DNA of 7,215 nt, taken from NCBI GenBank assembly GCA_029880665.1, contig JAOUNZ010000048.1, positions 1 to 7,215 on the forward strand, given 5' to 3'. Origin of the DNA: Candidatus Nitrosopumilus sp. GTDB taxonomy: Archaea; Thermoproteota; Nitrososphaeria; Nitrososphaerales; Nitrosopumilaceae. The translations under genes were made by a program, and so were the position numbers. A model generated the notes under the pieces. The model was not told the DNA's origin. It saw only the letters and a program-made list of their open reading frames with translations, and searched no databases. Shown piece by piece: positions 1 to 5,167 of this stretch (positions are counted from its first letter, which is position 1; each line of letters opens with the position of its first letter).

Positions 1-518
1 ACCCAAACGGACTGAAGGCTTTTGTAACAATTCAAGGAGAAGACAAAATAGCCATAATTGATGTGAATTCGTTAGAAAAAACCGGTTTCATTCAAGTTGG
101 AAATTTGCCTCACAATCTTGACATCACCCCTGATGGCAATACTCTATTTATAACAAATATTGGAAGCAATGATGTTGCAGTAATTGATCTGGATGACAAG
201 GAGATAATCAAACGCATCCCAGTCAGTAAGGGCCATCACGGTATTGACATTCCACCTACTGGAAATAGAATATTTGTTTCAGGAATTGGAGATGACAAGA
301 TAAGTGTAATTGACACCACGTCATTTGAAGTGATCAAACAGATTATTGTAGGTAAAGGACCACATGGATTGAGGATAGATTCTAGCGGAATCAAATTATT
401 TGTGGGAGTAACCCAAACAAACGAGATTGTTGTGATTGATACTGAAACTCTGAAGATAACAGACAAATTGAATCCAGGCAATACTCCATTCTGGGTTGCA
501 ATTCCTGGAAATCCATGA
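1..518 (+). CDS. YVTN-type beta-propeller repeat protein, 3' end only
   Basis: The frame is open from the left edge (first full codon at position 3) to TGA at 516-518, so this is the last 171 residues of a longer gene. A GTG at 63 is in frame but coding clearly continues upstream of it (PNGLKAFVTIQGEDKIAIID), so it is not the true start. The protein is built of roughly 42-residue repeats with the core pattern 'G..LFV....ND.V.VID....E.I..I.VG..PHG..I.P.G', for example LFITNIGSNDVAVIDLDD, IFVSGIGDDKISVIDTTS and LFVGVTQTNEIVVIDTET. About four blades are visible. This is the YVTN/surface-layer type of propeller, usually exported and often a binding or cell-surface module in archaea. No catalytic residues can be named and no partner is evident. 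The last blade ends in TPFWVAIPGNP, probably the closing strand. Confidence 0.88.
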   Translation, partial: PNGLKAFVTIQGEDKIAIIDVNSLEKTGFIQVGNLPHNLDITPDGNTLFITNIGSNDVAVIDLDDKEIIKRIPVSKGHHGIDIPPTGNRIFVSGIGDDKISVIDTTSFEVIKQIIVGKGPHGLRIDSSGIKLFVGVTQTNEIVVIDTETLKITDKLNPGNTPFWVAIPGNP

Positions 519-537
519 CATCCAAAAAAATTTCAGC

Positions 538-545
538 ATTTTTTG
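538..545 (+). terminator. T-rich terminator after the propeller gene
   Basis: A run of six T lies about 20 bases after the propeller stop codon. Archaeal termination commonly uses plain oligo-T tracts on the non-template strand, so this is a plausible but weak terminator. Confidence 0.35.
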
Positions 546-680
546 TATTATGTTGCGGATCTCTGAAAAATTGCAGATCCATGTTTAATCTAAATTTAAA
601 ATCATACCCTTGTTCCAGCCGTTTGTAAGTCGTTCTTACTTCAAATTTGTCTGTCATGAGGATAAAATAGCATATCTAGG

Positions 681-687
681 TTAAAAG
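681..687 (+). promoter_or_regulatory. TATA-like box for the zinc-ribbon-like gene
   Basis: TTAAAAG lies about 35 bases before the ATG at 719. Archaeal TATA boxes centre about 26 bases before the transcription start, which would put the start near 710 and leave a very short leader. No Shine-Dalgarno sequence is present before the ATG, which fits a short or absent leader. This is assigned from spacing and composition only. Confidence 0.35.
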
Positions 688-718
688 AAGTATTTCGGTA
701 GTACAGAGTTAGATACAC

Positions 719-1073
719 ATGAGAGTTTATCGTTGTTCGAGGTGTAACCAACTAGGTGGATCGCTTGTTTTGATTTACTAAGCAGAATGTTGATCGCAGA
801 TATCCGTATATTGGGCATTATAACCCATCAAAAAAATCAAAACGTTGGTGTTCCATATCTCGAAGAAAAAAGATCAAGAAATTTGATTTTATGATTACAG
901 AAAATTATCATACTAGATTGGGCGAAGATGCTGCCAAACTAATTAATAAAATCAATTCAAACTTTAATGCCAAATATAATTCAAAAAATGGAAAAAATTA
1001 CCCATACCAAATCACCATCCAAGATAATTTGCGACAGTTAGATAACTTAGTTGTAGATAAAAAAAGAATTTAA
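719..1073 (+). pseudogene. Small zinc-ribbon-like protein, reading frame broken once near 774-781
   Basis: ATG at 719 opens a frame reading MRVYRCSRCNQLGGSLVLIY and then hits TAA at 779-781. The frame one base further on is open from 774 to TAA at 1071-1073 and continues convincingly with KQNVDRRYPYIGHYNPSKK and then KRWCS. Skipping one base (T779 is the simplest choice) joins the two into a 117-residue protein. C6, C9, H33 and C43 could form a treble-clef or zinc-ribbon site. The rest is lysine-rich and hydrophilic, which suits nucleic-acid contact, though that is inference. If the break is real, only the downstream part from an internal ATG at 891 (60 residues, no zinc motif) could be made separately. 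The join is supported by the gene-like composition on both sides and the exact adjacency. It could be a one-base insertion error, a decayed gene or a +1 recoding site. I do not recognise a named family. Confidence 0.6.
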
Positions 1074-1098
1074 ATTTTTTATTCCAAAAAAGAATTTG
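1074..1098. terminator. Bidirectional T/A-rich terminator between convergent genes
   Basis: T6 at 1075-1080 follows the TAA of the + strand gene directly. On the other strand, A6 at 1086-1091 reads as T6 downstream of the copper oxidase stop at 1136. The two convergent transcription units would both end here. A 12-base direct repeat, AAAAAAGAATTT, occurs at 1060-1071 and again at 1086-1097. Confidence 0.45.
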
Positions 1099-1135
1099 AA
1101 CAGAAATGACAATCTAAACTATGGTGCTGCAATAA

Positions 1136-2665
1136 TCATCCTAGTCTGACAGATTTTCCAATGGAAGGAATTCCATTATTATCAAGTATAAACAGCAGAT
1201 AGTATCCAGGAGGTGCCCAGCTTCCATCTTTTGGACTCTGAATCTTTACTGTAGTACCAGAATTCTCAACAATATTTAAGAATAAACAACGTTGATCCAT
1301 GTTGTTATTGTGTGTCGTAGATGACATTCGGATCAATGATACTTTGGATATGTTTGAATCGGTCGTAATTTCATAAGTCACATCATATTTCATCAAACTA
1401 GCATAGTTAGTAATTTCAGGCCTAGTATATGTCATGTAAGGAGGATCTATGATTTCAATTTCTTGTTCAAAATGTTGTTTTGGATTGAATATGGCACGAG
1501 TAAAATCATGTCCGGTACTTCCTGCAGCCAAGACACTGCCATCAGGTAACAAAATAGCAGTGCCATGGTACAGTCTAGGTTTTTTCAATTTACCTATCAC
1601 TTGCCAAGTTTCATTTTCAGGATCAAATAATTCAATCTCCAGAACTTCATTTTGATTGCTGTCAGCGGTTCCTTTTGCTGCTCCATTTGTTACCAATATT
1701 TTTCCATCAGGAAGAATTACTGAGTCACACAAGAATCTCCTCAGATGTGAAGATTTTACTTGCCATCCAGAAGAATCGGATGGATCAGATAAATCAACTG
1801 TAAGCATTTCAGGAATGTTTGTTGCATCATCATTTTTTCCCGGATGCATAGACATGCTACCCCCAATCAACAACATTTTTGCTGTTTGTGCATCATGTTG
1901 CAATGGCAACATTACACAAGTTCCCATTCCAGGATATGTTCTTGTACCACCGGTAATGGTTGTAAATTCTCCTGTTAGAAATTGTTTTTGTGAGATATCC
2001 CAGAATTTAGTGGTTTTTTCAGAATGAACAAAGAGAGTATTTCCAGGCAGAACTTGCAAATATGGATACATTTTGATTTTATCAAATCCAAACGGTTTTG
2101 GGTAAGAAAGTGTGTTTGTAGATGAATCAAATATTTGATAATCTTTATTCATAAACCCTCCAAACAATGCATGATATCCATGAGACCAAGTTCCAGAAAC
2201 TATCAATGCATTTCCATCAGGCAACGTAACACAGGTGGGATACCATCGTGCCTTGGACATTCCTGGGAGATGTTGTTTCCATTGTAGGTGTACATCAGGT
2301 TCATCAGGATCAAATGTATGAATATCATGATCTGCTGCTTCTTTTCCTAAAATCTTTAATGCAAAAGGAAGTATTCCAATTATCGTACCAAAAATTACGT
2401 GAGGATAGTTAAATGTAGATTGTCCACCTGCAACCAATAATCGGCCATCAGGTAAAAAACAATGTCCTGAACAAAATAGATTACGTTTTAGATCAGAATC
2501 TCCAGGAGTATCAGGATCTTTTGGATCCCACAAGTTAGCTTCACCTTTTGTCCAATCCCATAATCTTTCATGAGAACCTGAGAATAGTAACGCCTTCCCA
2601 TTCTTGAGTAATGCTAGATGAACTGCAACAGTGTTTAATTTGTGAAGATGATTATTATGGCTCAT
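1136..2665 (-). CDS. Copper radical oxidase, galactose/glyoxal oxidase-like (Kelch propeller plus DUF1929-type C-terminal domain)
   Basis: This is a 509-residue protein that probably oxidises an alcohol or aldehyde with O2, releasing H2O2, through a copper ion and a Cys-Tyr radical cofactor. Galactose oxidase (AA5) landmarks are visible in order. Cys65 (LFCSGH) and Tyr142 (ARWYPT) match the thioether-linked pair. Tyr366-His367 (RLYHGT) match the axial Tyr and a His ligand. His452 in THNNNMDQR matches the second His ligand; galactose oxidase has THTVNTDQR there. Four 'LPDG...' turns (about 71, 148, 318 and 373) mark propeller blades. Residues about 405-507 form the C-terminal beta domain ending PPGYYLLFILDNNGIPSIG. 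There is no signal peptide or membrane segment, unlike the secreted fungal and Streptomyces enzymes. ATG at 2665 is preceded by GTGAT. It lies 25 bases after the tyrosinase stop, so the two are probably co-transcribed. The substrate cannot be told from the sequence. Confidence 0.9.
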   Translation of the reverse strand: MSHNNHLHKLNTVAVHLALLKNGKALLFSGSHERLWDWTKGEANLWDPKDPDTPGDSDLKRNLFCSGHCFLPDGRLLVAGGQSTFNYPHVIFGTIIGILPFALKILGKEAADHDIHTFDPDEPDVHLQWKQHLPGMSKARWYPTCVTLPDGNALIVSGTWSHGYHALFGGFMNKDYQIFDSSTNTLSYPKPFGFDKIKMYPYLQVLPGNTLFVHSEKTTKFWDISQKQFLTGEFTTITGGTRTYPGMGTCVMLPLQHDAQTAKMLLIGGSMSMHPGKNDDATNIPEMLTVDLSDPSDSSGWQVKSSHLRRFLCDSVILPDGKILVTNGAAKGTADSNQNEVLEIELFDPENETWQVIGKLKKPRLYHGTAILLPDGSVLAAGSTGHDFTRAIFNPKQHFEQEIEIIDPPYMTYTRPEITNYASLMKYDVTYEITTDSNISKVSLIRMSSTTHNNNMDQRCLFLNIVENSGTTVKIQSPKDGSWAPPGYYLLFILDNNGIPSIGKSVRLG

Positions 2666-2690
2666 TTAATCACTTTATCTCAATATGATA

Positions 2691-3935
2691 TCACGGTAAT
2701 GGTATTTCTTGTGTTTTTACCAGTGTGCCAGTGCTGGCACCATTTACAAAAATTTCTATATCATCTCCACCAAGCTGCACGCCTCTTACAGAATTAACTT
2801 GGCTATCAGTATGACTTATCTCAAGTATTACATCAACAAAGTCATTGTCGCTCTCAGATCGCCCCAATCTATCTTCATATCCCACAGTAGTCAAGATTTG
2901 ATTCGGAATGCCTCTACTAGCTGCAAATTTGTCAGGAACACTACCAATCATTTTGTATCTAGTGAGCACACCCCCGGTGGTTTGGTTTCTTACCTGAAGT
3001 ACGTTTGATAAAATCTGTCGTATTGGTACTGGAATTGTAAGATTATCATCCAGAACATGTCTTGGAGTGACAATATCATAATCCGAATATGTAGGAATTA
3101 GACTTTGTATGGAAACTCCAGTTGCAGTTCCTACTCTGGTTGTAGTTGTATCGTCTGAACCATCCCAAGGCCACATTCTATCATTCAACCTGCTGCCGTA
3201 ACTTCCATCATCATTAGGATTATAATTCGCGGGTCCTGGATGAAGTTGTTGCCACTTTGACCAAAGCCTATCAATATTTGCATGATGTAAAAAGAATATT
3301 GGATCATTTGGTGAAGTCATAGAAGTCATATGACCTCCAACCCACATGTGGATTGAGCCATGAGGACCTTCCAGTCCAGGTAAAAATGCTGCAAAATCAT
3401 TATCTCCATTTACTGCATCTTGTGCGGCTATCCCATAGTCTGAAAGTTGTGATAATTTGGAAGTTAGTAGAGTAGAATCTCGGATAAGCACACTACCATT
3501 ATTTCCACCATCTAGTTCTGGGTGAATTACCCAACCACTTTCTACAAAATATCCGCTCATTATTTTGTTGCCATTCGATGAATCTCCCGGAGGGCCCATA
3601 AAATCATCTGTAAACACACTGGTTGTATCATCATTATTGCCTGATGACCAATCCCAATAGGGGAGAGATAAAGTGGAATCTACTACTCTAATTGCCTTTT
3701 CGAATCGATTAAGATATTCCCGATGCCAAGAAAAAAAACCAGGTACAAAATGAGCACCGTCACCAATAGGAATGCCATTTCTGAGGCGTCTTGTAACGCC
3801 ATAGTGAATGGCTACAAATTCATCATATTTACTTAATGTATGCCCAGGCTCAATAGTATGTTTTAAAGTTAATAGCGCATTGCAATATCTTTGTCTTTCA
3901 TCAGAAGAAAAATCTTTAGCATTCTTTCTTGTCAA
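2691..3935 (-). CDS. Tyrosinase / polyphenol oxidase (type-3 dicopper)
   Basis: This is a 414-residue enzyme expected to oxidise phenols or catechols to quinones with O2 at a dinuclear copper centre. The CuA ligands are His44 (AIHYG), His62 (GAHFVPGF) and His71 (SWHREYL). The CuB ligands are His192 and His196 (GPHGSIHMWVGGH) and one of His217/218 in SPNDPIFFLHHANIDRLW. LPYWDW at 91-96 is also typical. The residue after His192 is Gly, where many true tyrosinases have Asn. Glu189 in LEG is the likely water-holding Glu. No Cys lies beside the CuA histidines, so the thioether link of plant and fungal enzymes is absent. Residues about 295-414 form an extra beta-rich C-terminal part that could shield the active site (inference). 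No signal peptide is present. The TTG start is chosen because an in-frame stop lies at 3957-3959, no ATG or GTG lies between, and GAGG stands 7 bases upstream. It is the first gene of the two-gene copper oxidase operon. Confidence 0.92.
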   Translation of the reverse strand: MTRKNAKDFSSDERQRYCNALLTLKHTIEPGHTLSKYDEFVAIHYGVTRRLRNGIPIGDGAHFVPGFFSWHREYLNRFEKAIRVVDSTLSLPYWDWSSGNNDDTTSVFTDDFMGPPGDSSNGNKIMSGYFVESGWVIHPELDGGNNGSVLIRDSTLLTSKLSQLSDYGIAAQDAVNGDNDFAAFLPGLEGPHGSIHMWVGGHMTSMTSPNDPIFFLHHANIDRLWSKWQQLHPGPANYNPNDDGSYGSRLNDRMWPWDGSDDTTTTRVGTATGVSIQSLIPTYSDYDIVTPRHVLDDNLTIPVPIRQILSNVLQVRNQTTGGVLTRYKMIGSVPDKFAASRGIPNQILTTVGYEDRLGRSESDNDFVDVILEISHTDSQVNSVRGVQLGGDDIEIFVNGASTGTLVKTQEIPLP

Positions 3936-3942
3936 ATCACTG

Positions 3943-3946
3943 CCTC
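3943..3946 (-). promoter_or_regulatory. Shine-Dalgarno site deciding the tyrosinase TTG start
   Basis: GAGG on the minus strand ends 7 bases before TTG at 3935-3933. With an in-frame stop at 3957-3959 and no other start codon between, this supports TTG as the start. Confidence 0.6.
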
Positions 3947-3994
3947 GTGAGAATGGTTAAAGATCATTATCTGAATGCAATAAGGGCATACTAG

Positions 3995-4001
3995 AATATA
4001 A
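3995..4001 (-). promoter_or_regulatory. Probable TATA box of the tyrosinase operon
   Basis: TTATATT on the minus strand is centred near 3998. With archaeal spacing, transcription would start near 3971, giving a leader of about 35 bases that contains the Shine-Dalgarno site. It is the best TATA-like match in the upstream region, assigned by composition and spacing only. Confidence 0.4.
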
Positions 4002-4090
4002 CAATTAACTGAGCAATACTTGCAAAATTCTTTTATCCTGTTTTGATTATTATTTTTCAAATTATATTGCAGTAAATACTTGTAAGAAAA

Positions 4091-4105
4091 GTTTTTTTAA
4101 AAAAC
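4091..4105 (+). promoter_or_regulatory. T7/A6 palindrome, TATA-like or terminator
   Basis: GTTTTTTTAAAAAAC is a near-perfect 15-base palindrome. As a TATA box it would place a + strand start near 4125, just ahead of the foldable element. As an oligo-T tract it could also be a terminator. The sequence does not decide. Confidence 0.3.
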
Positions 4106-4114
4106 GATGTTTGG

Positions 4115-4128
4115 TTTGTACATACAAA
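4115..4128. promoter_or_regulatory. Operator-like inverted repeat
   Basis: TTTGTA and TACAAA form a perfect 6-bp inverted repeat around a 2-base centre. The size and symmetry suit a homodimeric regulator, and it lies between two divergently arranged units. It is too A/T-rich to exclude chance. Confidence 0.3.
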
Positions 4129-4138
4129 TTCTGAATCA

Positions 4139-4234
4139 TTCCACGTGGGTCTTTTTTCTAATGCCTTGATTATATACCCATACACGTTGTGCTGGGGACA
4201 TAGTTAAGGATAGTTTTGTCAGACCCATGTGGAA
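4139..4234 (+). ncRNA. Candidate structured RNA or leader, 96 bases with nested stems
   Basis: The ends form a 14-bp stem. TTCCACGTGGGTCT (4139-4152) pairs with AGACCCATGTGGAA (4221-4234), and the only non-Watson-Crick pair is G4145 with T4228, a G-U wobble in + strand RNA but a C-A mismatch in minus strand RNA. Inside it, CCTTGA (4164-4169) pairs with TTAAGG (4204-4209), again with a single G-U. Within that, CCCA (4177-4180) pairs with TGGG (4193-4196), and CAC (4183-4185) pairs with GTG (4189-4191) around loop GTT. The TfoX-domain gene begins about 70 bases downstream, so this may be a structured 5' leader, a free small RNA, or a miniature inverted-repeat element (no target duplication seen). 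It matches no RNA family I can name. Confidence 0.45.
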
Positions 4235-4306
4235 GTGTAAATAAAAAAAGATTTTTAAAAATACTAACAGGCATTGGAATTGGAAGAATCTCTATTGAAA
4301 AACTAC

Positions 4307-4614
4307 ATGTTAGTTCAAAAGAAGGTTGAGCAATTCAAAGATGTAATAACTAGGCAAATGTTTGGTTATCGATGTTATTTAATATCAAAAAAAAAATTTT
4401 TGTGGGATTTAGTAACAAAAATGATTTTCAAATCATTGTAAGATTACCAAAAGAAAAACAATCAAGCGCAATCAAACATGAGGCAGTAAAGCCGTTTTCA
4501 CATGGTGCTAAAATGGGATGGATTGAAATTGATTCTAAAAAGATTACAAATTCAAGTACTGCAATGAAATGGATTACCTTAGCATACGAACATGCTCAAA
4601 GTCTTTCCAAGTGA
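4307..4614 (+). pseudogene. TfoX N-terminal-domain protein, frameshifted in an A10 run
   Basis: Two adjoining frames together give one TfoX_N-like domain. The first, from ATG at 4307, reads VEQFKDVITRQMFGYRCYLIS; the block around its MFG is the typical start of the domain. After ten A (4387-4396) the match continues one frame back: IFVGFSN, then IIVRLP, then KPFSHGAKMGWIEID, and finally the helix AMKWITLAYEHAQSLSK, ending at TGA 4612-4614. One extra A would restore a protein of about 102 residues. The upstream frame is open back to 4268, so a TTG at 4274 or 4295 is an alternative start that would lengthen the first helix. As it stands, only the downstream part from an ATG at 4372 (80 residues, lacking the MFG block) would be read without a shift. 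The domain occurs in stand-alone archaeal and bacterial proteins of unclear function and in the competence regulator TfoX; no role can be assigned here. Confidence 0.65.
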
Positions 4615-4636
4615 TTAACAGAATAGATATTGCAAT

Positions 4637-4652
4637 AATTGTTTACAATTTT
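4637..4652. terminator. Weak hairpin between convergent transcripts
   Basis: AATTGT (4637-4642) and ACAATT (4645-4650) form a 6-bp inverted repeat followed by TTTT at 4649-4652. It lies in the 46-base gap between the convergent TfoX-domain gene and the last gene of the Cys-rich operon, where both transcripts must end. It is AT-rich and weak. Confidence 0.25.
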
Positions 4653-4660
4653 CATGTTAT

Positions 4661-4986
4661 CTAATGTAATGGATTCAATGGCAGTTTATCAACAACATAT
4701 CCAAACACTTCAGGAGATGCAACCCAACCATATTCAGAAATTGTCTGGGACTTACAGGACATATTTTGTTTTTCATTAGATTCTGTATTTCCTGCCCATG
4801 CACAACTTTGTTTGCACTGGTATTCACTTGTTGATTTGTCCTCAGACGAACTGAATCTGTTTTCACTTGATGAGGTACAAGACAGTATCCATACGTTGCA
4901 TTTTCTCCAAATAATTCAGTATGAAAAATAACTGCCAAAACAGAAACAATCCCCATAATCCCAATTATCAAAAGCCAAGTCTTCAT
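4661..4986 (-). pseudogene. Membrane-anchored or exported Cys-containing protein, apparent frameshift
   Basis: ATG at 4986 opens a frame with a clear signal/anchor segment (residues 3-21, TWLLIIGIMGIVSVLAVIF) and then ENATYGYCLVPHQ. This frame runs to TGA at 4675 (103 residues), but its second half is unusual in composition. The alternative frame, open from 4915 to TAG at 4661-4663, reads like a soluble exported domain: SSSEDKSTSEYQCKQSCAWA, NMSCKSQTISEYGWVASPEV, FGYVVDKLPLNPLH. Joining them needs one extra base somewhere around 4840-4890 and gives about 108 residues, with Cys spaced as in the neighbouring proteins. AGGTGAT, a strong Shine-Dalgarno match, lies 6 bases before ATG and overlaps the stop of the upstream 57-residue gene, so this is the last gene of that operon. 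I do not recognise the family. The frameshift may be an assembly indel or real decay. Confidence 0.6.
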
Positions 4987-4993
4987 TTTCTAA

Positions 4994-5167
4994 TCACCTA
5001 AACCACGAATACCATCTGGGTTCGGGATGACAAATGGTTGCACAGTAATAGTTGTCAGGAGCATCTGGAGGAGTGATGCATGGCCTGCATACGGTATCAG
5101 CCAATGACCATATTACAAATCCGATAAAACAAAGAGTCACTATCAACAGGATGTATCTAGTTCGCAT
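4994..5167 (-). CDS. 57-residue membrane-anchored Cys-rich small protein
   Basis: ATG at 5167 to TGA at 4994-4996 encodes 57 residues. Residues 5-23 (YILLIVTLCFIGFVIWSLA) are one hydrophobic segment, a signal peptide or anchor. After it comes a short exposed tail with CRPC (Cys27, Cys30) and CATIC (Cys42, Cys46), and a tail ending RWYSWFR. The four cysteines could form two disulfides outside the cell or bind a metal. The start is supported by GGAG 7 bases upstream. The gene overlaps the last 25 bases of the 234-residue gene in a different frame, and its stop codon overlaps the Shine-Dalgarno site of the next gene, so translation of the three is probably coupled. No family is recognised. Its short length makes it easy for gene callers to miss. 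Confidence 0.7.
   Translation of the reverse strand: MRTRYILLIVTLCFIGFVIWSLADTVCRPCITPPDAPDNYYCATICHPEPRWYSWFR

Larger units (their letters stand above)
519..718. other. Intergenic region with a short hairpin
   Basis: Between the propeller gene and the small zinc-ribbon-like gene I see an oligo-T tract, a 6-bp inverted repeat (GGATCT at 557-562, AGATCC at 575-580, loop of 12) and a TATA-like box at 681-687. A minus-strand frame opens with ATG at 657 and runs for 88 codons to 391. Its first 46 codons lie in this gap and the rest overlaps the propeller gene antisense. The TATA-like box sits 27 bases before that ATG, as it would for a leaderless archaeal message, but the product resembles nothing I know and the overlap argues against a gene. 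Confidence 0.4.
3960..4306. other. Divergent intergenic region of about 350 bases, structured
   Basis: No convincing protein-coding frame is present. The stretch holds the tyrosinase promoter on the minus strand and a palindrome GTTTTTTTAAAAAAC at 4091-4105. It also holds an inverted repeat TTTGTA-CA-TACAAA at 4115-4128, a 96-base foldable element at 4139-4234, and a TATA-like TTTTTAAAAA at 4252-4261 just before the TfoX-domain gene. Confidence 0.7.

Noticed and set aside
391..657. Minus-strand 88-codon ORF starting MTDKFEVRTTYK with a TATA-like box 27 bases upstream
   Set aside because: Nearly half lies antisense inside the propeller gene, no family is recognised, and the TATA-like sequence is equally explained by the + strand gene. 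A decayed remnant is possible but unsupported.
1060..1097. The 12-base direct repeat AAAAAAGAATTT as an attachment site
   Set aside because: It is low-complexity A/T sequence in a terminator region and no integrase is nearby.
1449..2027. Plus-strand ORFs of 68 and 123 codons
   Set aside because: They are antisense to the copper radical oxidase, whose active-site motifs prove the minus strand is coding.
2709..3008. Plus-strand 99-codon ORF
   Set aside because: Antisense shadow of the tyrosinase C-terminal region.
4139..4234. The inverted repeat as an insertion sequence or transposon
   Set aside because: There is no transposase, no room for one, and no flanking target duplication. A miniature element remains possible but the G-U pattern favours RNA.
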